Part shown: piece after piece, positions 46,846 to 59,152 of the stretch
Numbering within the stretch: position 1 is the first letter of the stretch
Layout: each line of letters begins with the position of its first letter
DNA from: Desulfitobacterium_A nosdiversum
GTDB taxonomy: Bacteria > Bacillota > Desulfitobacteriia > Desulfitobacteriales > Desulfitobacteriaceae
Reading direction: 5' to 3'
Assembly: GCF_049860565.1 (NCBI RefSeq)
Contig: NZ_CP172056.1
Span: 3,162,001 to 3,226,000 of the forward strand
Length of the DNA: 64,000 nt
Notes under the pieces: generated by a model
Told to the model about the DNA's origin: nothing
The model's database searches: none
Seen by the model: only the letters and a program-made list of their open reading frames with translations
Translations under genes and position numbers: made by a program

Positions 46846-46909
46846 GAACGGGTGGAACCGACCCAAAAAATTTACTTTTTAAAAGAATCTTATGAAGTTT
46901 TTTACGTAG

Positions 46910-46955
46910 TAAAAAAGCAAAGAGACCATCTTATTCAGACAGTCTCCTTGCTTTT
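46910..46955 (-). terminator. Terminator of rRNA operon 2 after 5S
   Basis: Same type of hairpin as 27552-27596, with small changes (AAGGAGACTGTC / GATGGTCTCTTTGC), followed by minus-strand TTTTTTACT. Confidence 0.8.
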
Positions 46956-46958
46956 GCT

Positions 46959-47076
46959 TACCTGGCGACGACTTACTCTCCCAGGACCCTGCGGTCCAAG
47001 TACCCTCAGCCCTGGAGGTCTTAACTTCCGTGTTCGGTATGGGAACGGGTGGAACCCCTCCGGCATTATCACCAGA
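46959..47076 (-). rRNA. rrf: 5S ribosomal RNA, operon 2
   Basis: 118 nt, identical in sequence to the operon 1 copy. Confidence 0.95.
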
Positions 47077-47202
47077 TCTTTTGAGTTTTCAGCTTTCGCT
47101 GTTCCCTCAAAACTGCACAGATTTTCGTTTCTTTTAAGTCTTTAGATTCTTCTCCTAACCTTCGTTTGAGCCCCGGTTAGGTTTTAACCTTCGTTGCGGT
47201 TT

Positions 47203-50135
<2,933 letters not shown>

Positions 50136-50506
50136 ATTTTCTTTCCGCCACTTCGGTTTTCAATGAATCCTTTGACTTAAAATTGACTTTCTCTGTGCAG
50201 TTTTCAAAGAACGATGAGCACGGATGCTCGAATGTCGCTGTAGCCATGGATGGCGAGAAGCGACCAATTTTCATCTTCTTGGGATTAACCCAATAGACAA
50301 AAAAATTGAGTTTCCATTGCTGGTCCCTCAAAACTAAACAACAAGTAGTTTACACTCAAACAGCACTTTTGTCACAGATTGCTCTGTGTTTTGCCTCTTC
50401 GGCTTGTGAGTCTTTCGACTCTTACCTAATCTCGAACTCGACTTTGCAGCTTCCTTCGATTTAGGATCGACCATAGGATAGTTAACTCTACCGAGCTAAC
50501 GTGTCT

Positions 50507-52079
<1,573 letters not shown>

Positions 52080-52192
52080 TTTATGAAGATATTTGATTGC
52101 TCAAATAATCTTTAACTCATTGACGAGTCATTGGCTGTTCCTTGTTGTTTAGTTTTCAAAGACCGCGCCGCGATCACTCGCGACAGTTTTTA

Positions 52193-52221
52193 ATTTTAGC
52201 AGATTCACTTTGTTAAGTCAA
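52193..52221 (-). promoter_or_regulatory. rRNA operon 2 promoter P2
   Basis: Minus strand TTGACT (52221-52216), 17-nt spacer, TAAAAT (52198-52193). Confidence 0.75.
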
Positions 52222-52264
52222 CTGCTTTTTTTGCCTCAGGACTGCTGTCCTTGAGCGCCTTGTT

Positions 52265-52294
52265 AGAATAGCATAATATAGCTATGAGTGTCAA
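52265..52294 (-). promoter_or_regulatory. rRNA operon 2 promoter P1
   Basis: Minus strand TTGACA (52294-52289), 18-nt spacer, TATTCT (52270-52265). Confidence 0.7.
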
Positions 52295-52326
52295 CACCAA
52301 AGTAAAATATTTTATAAAATTTAAAA

Positions 52327-52363
52327 GACAGGCATTAAAGGGTTTAAATCTTTAGTGCCTGTC
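52327..52363. terminator. Long hairpin upstream of rRNA operon 2
   Basis: GACAGGCA and TAAAG (52327-52340) pair with CTTTA and TGCCTGTC (52350-52363), with one bulge on each side. It may end transcripts coming from the pro operon side. Confidence 0.5.
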
Positions 52364-52448
52364 CCAATTATTAGAGTCCTATATTTAGTCTTTTAACTTT
52401 AGATTGAATAGTCTTATAAACTAAAGGCTATAACTATAACTTAACAAA

Positions 52449-52475
52449 GTTAAAGGTTAAAGGTTAAAGACTAAA
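52449..52475. repeat. Short TTAAAGG tandem repeats
   Basis: GTTAAAGGTTAAAGGTTAAAG, a 7-bp unit three times, in an AT-rich stretch between the rRNA operon 2 promoters and the pro operon end. Confidence 0.6.
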
Positions 52476-52508
52476 ATCTTAAATCTCTTTCTCCATCACG
52501 AATTCTAG

Positions 52509-52697
52509 TTAGGTAATCAATTGCTCTTGCTCTTTGTTTTTATTAGGAACGTTTTGTATTTCTCGATTGATAAGTTCTTGCCCTGCTTTGCTTAATTCTT
52601 CGTCAGCGTAATCTTTTAGATACTCTTCAAAAGTGAGTAAGGCATTCGGCAGACAGCAGTTGCCGATTTGACTTGATTTCGCTAAAGGTATAAACAC
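52509..52697 (-). CDS. Doubtful small ORF, 62 aa
   Basis: Open frame with a helical, charged stretch (LTFEEYLKDYADEELSKAGQ). It begins at a GTG with no ribosome binding site and lies beyond the proA terminator. It may be the remains of a gene, or not coding at all. No family recognised. Confidence 0.25.
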   Translation of the reverse strand: MFIPLAKSSQIGNCCLPNALLTFEEYLKDYADEELSKAGQELINREIQNVPNKNKEQEQLIT

Positions 52698-52711
52698 AAA
52701 ATTAGTAAATA

Positions 52712-52739
52712 AAAAAGCAGGTTTTAAAGCCTGCTTTTT
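52712..52739 (-). terminator. Terminator of the proline operon
   Basis: AAAAAGCAGG pairs with CCTGCTTTTT around TTTTAAAG; T-rich on the minus strand after the stem. About 18 nt after the proA stop. Confidence 0.85.
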
Positions 52740-52756
52740 AAGTCCTATCTTTTATC

Positions 52757-54013
52757 CTATTTTACAATTTGTCCGTCACCGTAAATTAGATATTTTATCG
52801 TTGTCAGCTCTTTTAATCCCATAGGACCCCGAGCGTGCAATTTCTGAGTACTGATGCCTATCTCAGCACCGAAGCCAAATCTTCCGCCATCAGTAAAACG
52901 TGTCGAAGCATTAACGTACACTGCTGCCGCATCAACTTCTATTAAGAATCTCTGGGCCGTTGTATAATTTTCAGTAATGATCGTCTCTGAGTGTCTTGTA
53001 CTGTATTGATAAATATGATCCATAGCCTCATCTAAATCTTTAACCACTTTTACACTGATAATCAGATCAAGATACTCTGTACCCCAGTCTTCTTCGGTTG
53101 CAGGCACAGCGTAAGGCAAAATTGCGCACGTTTCTGCACATCCTCTGATTTCAACATGATGCTTTTGCAATTCTGCTCCCATTAAAGGCAAAAACTCCTG
53201 AGCAATCTTCCGATCAACAAGAAGCGTTTCAAGAGCGTTGCAAACGCCTGGTTTTTGAGTCTTCCCATTGATCACAATCGGGATAGCTTTATCAAAGTCA
53301 GCTTCCTTTTCAACATAGGCGTGACAGATACCGGTTCCGGTCTCAATAACGGGCACAGTCGCATTTCGCACAACAGTTTGAATCAATCCGGCTCCGCCTC
53401 TTGGGATAACGACATCAATAAATTGATTCATCTTAATCAGCTGCTGAACCCATTCATGCGTTGTTTGCTCGATTAACTGAATTGAACCTTCGGGTATTCC
53501 TTTTCGTTCAGCAGCTTCGGCAATAATGCGAGCTAACACTTTATTGCTTTCGATAGCCTCTGACCCGCCCCGTAAAATCACGGCATTTCCCGATTTTAGG
53601 CAGAGTGCGGCTGCATCCACGGTAACATTAGGCCTTGCCTCATAGATCATAGCCACAACTCCGAGAGGAACACGCATCCGCTGCATCCGCAAGCCATTAG
53701 GACGTGTCCAAAAATCGCCTTCTCCGACCGGATCTGGTAAAAAAGCAACCTCACGAAGAGATTCACTCATCTGCCGAATCCCTTCAGAAGTTAAGCTTAA
53801 GCGATTGATCAGGCTTTTCTTTATTCCTTTTGCTTCGGCAGCTTTAATATCGACAGAATTAGCCTTAAGAATTTCTCCTTCATGCAATATCAATGCTTCA
53901 GCCATTTCTAAAAGGGCTTCATTTTTAGCTGCTGTTCCGATATATGCCAGTTTCCGGGCAGCAAACTTAGCCTTTTGCCCGATCTTTAGAAGTTCAGTGT
54001 CAAAACCGCTCAT
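52757..54013 (-). CDS. proA: Glutamate-5-semialdehyde dehydrogenase (gamma-glutamyl phosphate reductase)
   Basis: The 418-residue protein reduces gamma-glutamyl phosphate to glutamate-5-semialdehyde with NADPH, the second step of proline synthesis. Seen: VPLGVVAMIYEARPNVTVDAA, NAVILRGGSEA, the catalytic cysteine in KPGVCNALETLL, and ASTRFTDGGRFGFGAEIGIS. Normal family length. ATG behind GGAGATGA. Last gene of the proC-proB-proA operon, ended by a terminator. Confidence 0.95.
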   Translation of the reverse strand: MSGFDTELLKIGQKAKFAARKLAYIGTAAKNEALLEMAEALILHEGEILKANSVDIKAAEAKGIKKSLINRLSLTSEGIRQMSESLREVAFLPDPVGEGDFWTRPNGLRMQRMRVPLGVVAMIYEARPNVTVDAAALCLKSGNAVILRGGSEAIESNKVLARIIAEAAERKGIPEGSIQLIEQTTHEWVQQLIKMNQFIDVVIPRGGAGLIQTVVRNATVPVIETGTGICHAYVEKEADFDKAIPIVINGKTQKPGVCNALETLLVDRKIAQEFLPLMGAELQKHHVEIRGCAETCAILPYAVPATEEDWGTEYLDLIISVKVVKDLDEAMDHIYQYSTRHSETIITENYTTAQRFLIEVDAAAVYVNASTRFTDGGRFGFGAEIGISTQKLHARGPMGLKELTTIKYLIYGDGQIVK

Positions 54014-54045
54014 TTAAATCCTTCATCTCCTTAATTTTTTAATTA

Positions 54046-55158
54046 TTAACTTTCTTTAACCATTAGTGTCATATTATCCCTATGAACAATTTCTTCCCCT
54101 TCTAAATCAGGTATAAGGATTAGTACTTCCTGTGAATGCTTTCCACGCGTTTGCAGGACTTCCTCACTGCTCAATTCTGCCAATCCGCGAGCAATTTCCG
54201 TTCCTTTTTTATTTACAATTCGAACAAGTTCCTTCCGTTCCCATTCACCTTCTACCCCAGTGATTCCTTTAGCGAGAAGACTTTTTCCTTCTCTCACTAA
54301 AGCCTTGACTGCTCCGTCATCAATGTAAATACTTCCCTCGGAAAGACCGGCATAGGCAATCCAACGCTTCTTGCCAACAAGGCGATGGTTTGATGGAATA
54401 AAATATGTTCCCGTCAGTTTCTCCCCTTTAAAGAATGATGGCAATTCATTCATGCGCTTTGAATTCAAGAGATAAACACCAATTCCAAACCGTGTTGCCA
54501 TTTTGGCGGCCTTAATTTTGGTGATCATTCCTCCTGTACCGAGCTGCGAGCCAGCTCCGCCTGCTAATCCATTAACCTTCGAAATATCTTCGACCTCTGC
54601 TATGAGTTTTGCATTAGAATCGGTTCTAGGATTTGCAGTATAAAGCCCGTCAACATCTGTGAGGATTATCAAAAGATCTGCATGAATCAGCCCGGCAACA
54701 AGTGCTGAAAGCCGATCATTATCGCCAAAACAGAGCTCTTCTACGGCAACTGTATCATTTTCATTAATAATTGGCATTGCCTTATATTTTAATAAGCGCT
54801 CAAGCGTATTTTGTGCATTTTTATAATGCAGGGGCTCGGCAAGATCTGTTCGTGAAAGCAGTACCTGAGCACCCACAAGGTTATAGTTTTCAAGTGCTTG
54901 AGCATATTTTTCAATCAATACACCTTGCCCGACCGAAGCTGCCGCCTGTTTCCCTGCAATATCTCTCGGTTTTGCCGATAGTCCAAGCTTTCCTACCCCT
55001 GCTGCAACTGCTCCTGAACTGACCAGAATGCACTCAATTCCTTGGCAAGAAATTTCTGAGATCACCTTCACGATATTTTCAATTGAAGCTTCATCCAAAC
55101 CACCCGTAGAGTGATTTAAACTGCTGCTTCCAATTTTAATAACGATTCTTTGGATCAC
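54046..55158 (-). CDS. proB: Glutamate 5-kinase
   Basis: The 370-residue protein phosphorylates glutamate, the first and normally feedback-controlled step of proline synthesis. Seen: the amino-acid-kinase domain (VIKIGSSSLNH, VSSGAVAAGVGKLGL, NENDTVAVEELCFGDNDRLSALVA, GTGGMITKIKAAKMA) and a C-terminal PUA domain (about 275-365). The GTG at 55158 overlaps the proC stop (GTGA) and has CAGGAG just upstream; the frame open further upstream would run inside proC. Translationally coupled to proC. Confidence 0.95.
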   Translation of the reverse strand: MIQRIVIKIGSSSLNHSTGGLDEASIENIVKVISEISCQGIECILVSSGAVAAGVGKLGLSAKPRDIAGKQAAASVGQGVLIEKYAQALENYNLVGAQVLLSRTDLAEPLHYKNAQNTLERLLKYKAMPIINENDTVAVEELCFGDNDRLSALVAGLIHADLLIILTDVDGLYTANPRTDSNAKLIAEVEDISKVNGLAGGAGSQLGTGGMITKIKAAKMATRFGIGVYLLNSKRMNELPSFFKGEKLTGTYFIPSNHRLVGKKRWIAYAGLSEGSIYIDDGAVKALVREGKSLLAKGITGVEGEWERKELVRIVNKKGTEIARGLAELSSEEVLQTRGKHSQEVLILIPDLEGEEIVHRDNMTLMVKES

Positions 55159-55964
55159 TCCTGATACTCCCTTTCCATTTCTTCCGCACGATCCTTGCAC
55201 GCTTTGACCGCACGTGTGACTAACCCTTGCAAATTATTTTCCCAAAAAACATTGAGAGCTGCTAACGTTGTACCCTTAGGCGAGGTTACTTCTTCCCGCA
55301 GACGTGCCGGGGATTTACCCGATTCCTTAATCATTTGTGCCGCACCAAGCAAAGTTTCTTTAGCTAATTGCAGTGCCTCTTCTTCTGCTAACCCAGCACT
55401 TATTCCTGCCTGAATTAAAGTTTCTGTAAACAGATAGTAATAGGCTGGACCGCTCCCGCTGATTGCAGTTAAGGCATTGATTTTATCTTCAGTAATCCAA
55501 AGCGTTTTACCTACAGCTTGGAAAATTTCCTCAGCTGCCTTAGCCTGCTGTTCCTGAACGGCTGTTCCCCGCACTAGGCCCGTCATCCCTTTTAAAACTG
55601 CACTTGAAGTATTGGGCATCGTTCGAACAACAGGTATCCCAGACAAGACCGTTTCATAGGATTTCAGCGGAATTCCCGCTGCCACAGTGATTAAGAGTTG
55701 ATTGGGATTCAACTTATTTTGCAAGCTCTTTAAAACGTTCAAAACATCCTTCGGCTTAACGGCTAAAAGGATGATCTCTGAGTATTGAATAATCTCTTCA
55801 AGTGTTGAAGGAATAATTCCATTTTGTTCAGCCATGCGTTGTAATCTTTCATGGTTAGAGCGATTTGCAACACGAATTTCACTTGTTACACCTACCGAGC
55901 GTAAGCCATTTATGATAGCTCCTCCCATATTTCCAGCACCAATAAAACCAATCGATTGCATCAT
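55155..55964 (-). CDS. proC: Pyrroline-5-carboxylate reductase
   Basis: The 269-residue protein carries out the last step of proline synthesis. Seen: SIGFIGAGNMGGAIINGL (NADPH-binding), MPNTSSAVLKGMTGL and the C-terminal ISGSGPAYYYLFTE and TSPKGTTLAALN. ATG behind GGAAAGGA; a second ATG follows directly. First gene of the pro operon, about 30 bp after a T-box leader, which should raise expression when tRNA-Pro is uncharged. Confidence 0.95.
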   Translation of the reverse strand: MMQSIGFIGAGNMGGAIINGLRSVGVTSEIRVANRSNHERLQRMAEQNGIIPSTLEEIIQYSEIILLAVKPKDVLNVLKSLQNKLNPNQLLITVAAGIPLKSYETVLSGIPVVRTMPNTSSAVLKGMTGLVRGTAVQEQQAKAAEEIFQAVGKTLWITEDKINALTAISGSGPAYYYLFTETLIQAGISAGLAEEEALQLAKETLLGAAQMIKESGKSPARLREEVTSPKGTTLAALNVFWENNLQGLVTRAVKACKDRAEEMEREYQE

Positions 55965-55994
55965 TTATCATCCTTTCCATTTATAGATTTTTAT

Positions 55995-56232
55995 AACAAA
56001 AAGGTTACCTTCATCCTCTTTTCAAGGACGAAAGTAACCTTCCGCGGTACCACCTTAATTGCTATTGCCAGCTTAATATCCCATAAATAATACTTCATGA
56101 GACCCCCTATTAACGGTGGGTTCCGTCTGATTCTCATCAGCACTTCCCGACTGGGTATCGGCTTACGCAACAGGTAACTTTCAGCAGTTGCTACCTTCTC
56201 TAAGGATACGTGATGGCCGCTTTGGTCGTTCA
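55995..56232 (-). promoter_or_regulatory. T-box leader of the proline operon (CCC specifier)
   Basis: The minus strand carries the T-box core AATTAAGGTGGTACCGCG followed by a long terminator hairpin (AAGGTTAC/GTAACCTT with TTTTTG). Upstream, the stem I segment has GAA-CCC-ACC at 56123-56115, the usual frame GAA-NNN-ACC around the specifier codon, which gives CCC (Pro). A GA motif (AGAGAAGG) and the AG bulge segment GCTGAAAG are also visible. Uncharged tRNA-Pro would stabilise the antiterminator and allow proC-proB-proA transcription. Confidence 0.92.
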
Positions 56233-56295
56233 TCAGCCTTTTTAAACCATTTTTTATTAGACTAATTCTACCACACCCGCTTAGGAATATCTATG

Positions 56296-57360
56296 CTATT
56301 TTTCTAAAGCTGCAACAACAGCATCTCCCATTTCCCTTGTCCCCAAGACCTTATCGCCCGAGCGTGCGAGATCAGCTGTCCGATATCCTTGATCAAGAAC
56401 CTTAATGACTGCAGTTTCAATCTTTTGAGCCTCTTTTTCAAGACCAAAGGTAAGCCTTAACATCAATGCGGCTGATAAAATTGTAGCCAACGGGTTAGCC
56501 AAGTTCTTGCCGGCAATATCCGGAGCTGAACCATGAGCGGGTTCATACATACCTTTTTTGCCATTCATGCTAGCCGAGGACAACATACCAATTGACCCAC
56601 CAAGCATCGAGGCTAAGTCAGTAAGGATATCGCCAAACATGTTCTCTGTAACAATAACATCAAATTGAGCAGGATTGCGAACCAATTGCATCGCCGCATT
56701 ATCCACGTACATATGAGTCAATTCCACATCGGGGAATTCCTTGGCAATTTTGTTCGTAATTTCTCTCCATACCCGCGATGTCTCAAGCACATTGGCTTTA
56801 TCGACCGAGCAGAGCTTTTTCCTGCGCTGTTGAGCGGTTTGGAATGCCAACCGGACAATTCGCTCAATCTCCGGAGCGGAATAGGTCATCACATCATAGG
56901 CTGAAAGAGGTTCTTCCGTTCTTCCCTTTTTACCAAAATACAACCCGCCCGTGAGTTCACGGATCACGATTAAATCAACCTTCTCCACGACTTCCTTCTT
57001 CAGCGTGGAAGAATCAATCAGGCTTGCTGACATTTTAACCGGACGGATATTAGCATAAAACTCGAGTTCTTTCCTGATGCTCAAAAGTGAAGCTGTTTCA
57101 GGCCGTTCCGAAGCCGGGAGGTGATCCCACTTCGGTCCGCCGACAGCACCCAAAAGAATGGCATCAGCTTCTTTGCATCCCTTTAACGTTTCATCTGGTA
57201 AAGCTTTGCCCGTTTTATCAATGGCTGTACCGCCAACCCAATATTCCTGATACTCAAAGCTAACTGGAGAATCTGCCGTAACGGCCTTTAAAACCTTAAG
57301 CGCTTCAGGTACAATCTCTTGTCCTATTCCGTCTCCCGGTAAGACCGCAATCTTAGGCAT
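56296..57360 (-). CDS. leuB: 3-isopropylmalate dehydrogenase
   Basis: The 354-residue protein oxidises and decarboxylates 3-isopropylmalate with NAD+ in leucine synthesis. Seen: IAVLPGDGIGQEIVPEALKVL, VVIRELTGGLYFG-like LIVIRELTGGLYFGKKG, DKANVLETSRVWRE, VDNAAMQLVRNPAQFDVIVTENMFGDILTDLASML and EPAHGSAPDIAGKNLANP. The ATG at 57360 has GGGAGG upstream and overlaps leuD by 8 nt. Last gene of the ilv-leu cluster. Confidence 0.96.
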   Translation of the reverse strand: MPKIAVLPGDGIGQEIVPEALKVLKAVTADSPVSFEYQEYWVGGTAIDKTGKALPDETLKGCKEADAILLGAVGGPKWDHLPASERPETASLLSIRKELEFYANIRPVKMSASLIDSSTLKKEVVEKVDLIVIRELTGGLYFGKKGRTEEPLSAYDVMTYSAPEIERIVRLAFQTAQQRRKKLCSVDKANVLETSRVWREITNKIAKEFPDVELTHMYVDNAAMQLVRNPAQFDVIVTENMFGDILTDLASMLGGSIGMLSSASMNGKKGMYEPAHGSAPDIAGKNLANPLATILSAALMLRLTFGLEKEAQKIETAVIKVLDQGYRTADLARSGDKVLGTREMGDAVVAALEK

Positions 57361-57841
57361 TTTTCTTCCTCCCTTTAACATAGGGAATGAGTCCCCCGGC
57401 ATTGATCAATTGCTGCATAAACGGAGGGAAAGGTCGGGCCTTAAAATCTGTTCCTTGGGTTACATTTTTAATTTCACCCGTCTCAAAGTTTACTGTCACT
57501 TCATCCCCAGTTTTAATACCTTGAACTGCTTCAGGGCATTCCATGATCGGAAGTCCGATATTTAAGGAATTACGGTAAAAAATCCGTGCAAACGATTCAG
57601 CAATTACGACTTGTACACCGGCTGATTTAATGGATAGCGGAGCATGTTCACGTGAAGAACCGCAGCCGAAGTTTTTCCCGCCGACAATGATATCACCCGG
57701 TTGAACTGCTTTGGCGAAGTTGGCATCTGCATCTTCCATGCAATGCGCTGCCAGGTGCTCCGGCGTTGTTTGATTCAAGTAGCGTGCCGGAATGATCACA
57801 TCCGTATCGATATCATTCCCGAATTTCCATACCTTACCCAT
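57353..57841 (-). CDS. leuD: 3-isopropylmalate dehydratase small subunit
   Basis: A 162-residue protein with GNDIDTDVIIPARYLN and GGKNFGCGSSREHAPLSIK, the substrate-binding loops of the small subunit. With LeuC it isomerises 2-isopropylmalate to 3-isopropylmalate. The ATG at 57841 overlaps the leuC stop by one nt (TGATG), so the subunits are translationally coupled. Confidence 0.95.
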   Translation of the reverse strand: MGKVWKFGNDIDTDVIIPARYLNQTTPEHLAAHCMEDADANFAKAVQPGDIIVGGKNFGCGSSREHAPLSIKSAGVQVVIAESFARIFYRNSLNIGLPIMECPEAVQGIKTGDEVTVNFETGEIKNVTQGTDFKARPFPPFMQQLINAGGLIPYVKGRKKNA

Positions 57842-59106
57842 CACACTGCCTCCTCTGGATGCACAATTTCACCTTTAATTGCCGAAGCAGCAGCAACTGC
57901 CGGTCCCGAAAGATAAACTTCACTCTCGGGATGCCCCATGCGTCCGACAAAGTTTCGGTTTGTCGTCGATAGGGAGCGTTCACCTTTTGCCAGAATTCCC
58001 ATATACCCCCCTAAGCACGGGCCACAGGTTGGAGTGCTGACAACAGCCCCTGCATCAACAAAGATGTCGATCAGGCCTTCTTTAATGGCTTGTTTATAGA
58101 TATTTTGTGTACCGGGAATGACGATTAAACGAATATCCGGATGCACGCTTTTACCACGAAGAATTTGAGCGGCAGCACGCAGATCTTCAATTCGTCCATT
58201 GGTGCATGAACCAATCACAACTTGATCAATTTTAATGCCTTTGGCTTCCTTAACGTCTTTGGCGTTTTCCGGCAAATGCGGGAAAGCCACTTGAAGCGGG
58301 ATATCTGCCACGTTAAATTCAAAGACCTCGTCGTAATAAGCGTCTGCATCGCTTTGATAAACCTTAAAGGGGCGTTTAGCCCTTTCATTGACATAACCAA
58401 GCGTCTTATCATCAGCCGCAATAATTCCATTTTTTGCACCGGCCTCAATTGCCATATTGCAGATCGTAAACCGATTATCCATAGACAGAGCGGAAATTCC
58501 TTCACCCGTAAATTCCATCGCTTTATAACGAGCCCCATCGACACCGATTTTGCCGATGATATAAAGGATTAAGTCCTTGCCCCCAACCCAAGGCTGAAAG
58601 TTTTGACCGTGAAAAACAAATTTTAGAGACTCAGGAACGCGGAACCACGCTTCACCTGTAGCTAGACCGGCAGCTAGGTCTGTACTTCCGACACCGGTAG
58701 CAAACGCTCCGAGTGCACCATAGGTACAGGTATGGGAATCCGCACCAATGATCACATCTCCCGGAAGAGTAACCCCTTGCTCAGGAAGAAGACAGTGTTC
58801 AATCCCAACTCTTCCTTGCTCCCAATAATGAACGATTTTTTGATCTTTGGCAAAACAACGAACTTTCTTGCTCAGCTCTGCCGAAGCAATATCCTTATTC
58901 GGTGTAAAATGGTCGGGGACCAAGGCGACCTTAGCAGGATCCCACACTTTATCCGTCTCAAACTTTTCAAATTCTTGGATCGCAACTGGTCCGGTAATAT
59001 CATTGGCTAACGCTAGATCAAGCTTTGCCGTAATCAGTTCGCCGGGAGAGACTTCCTTAAGACCGGCATGGTCAGCTAATATCTTTTCCGTTATTGTCAT
59101 TGACAC
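57841..59106 (-). CDS. leuC: 3-isopropylmalate dehydratase large subunit
   Basis: A 421-residue aconitase-family protein with the [4Fe-4S] ligands in VIGSCTNGRIEDL and TPTCGPCLGGYMG, and HTCTYGALGAFATGVGSTD. This is the short bacterial/archaeal type of LeuC with separate LeuD. GTG start, giving the family N-terminus MSMTITEKILADHAG, with GGGGGA about 11 nt upstream; the ATG at 59100 is the alternative. Confidence 0.95.
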   Translation of the reverse strand: MSMTITEKILADHAGLKEVSPGELITAKLDLALANDITGPVAIQEFEKFETDKVWDPAKVALVPDHFTPNKDIASAELSKKVRCFAKDQKIVHYWEQGRVGIEHCLLPEQGVTLPGDVIIGADSHTCTYGALGAFATGVGSTDLAAGLATGEAWFRVPESLKFVFHGQNFQPWVGGKDLILYIIGKIGVDGARYKAMEFTGEGISALSMDNRFTICNMAIEAGAKNGIIAADDKTLGYVNERAKRPFKVYQSDADAYYDEVFEFNVADIPLQVAFPHLPENAKDVKEAKGIKIDQVVIGSCTNGRIEDLRAAAQILRGKSVHPDIRLIVIPGTQNIYKQAIKEGLIDIFVDAGAVVSTPTCGPCLGGYMGILAKGERSLSTTNRNFVGRMGHPESEVYLSGPAVAAASAIKGEIVHPEEAV

Positions 59107-59152
59107 TGTATCGATTCCCCCGATCTAACTTAATATAATTGGGAACGGATGC

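Larger units (their letters stand above)
46624..46862 (-). pseudogene. Aberrant 5S rRNA copy B, with two inserts
   Basis: 5S blocks 46624-46669, 46740-46775 and 46846-46859 match the true gene in order. The site of insert 3 (copy A) is empty and intact here, which proves that insert 3 is an insertion. Inserts 2 and 1 are present (70 nt each). The 5' end of 5S is missing, as in A and C. Confidence 0.8.
52295..52508. other. Region upstream of rRNA operon 2
   Basis: AT-rich and repetitive, with a long hairpin (52327-52363) and short tandem repeats (about 52449-52475). No gene is supported in it. Confidence 0.5.

Noticed and set aside
46495..47145. Plus-strand frames across the 5S and 5S-like region
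   Set aside because: They run antisense to 5S sequence, and their repeated peptide (LLLTWRRLTLPGPC) is the antisense translation of 5S.
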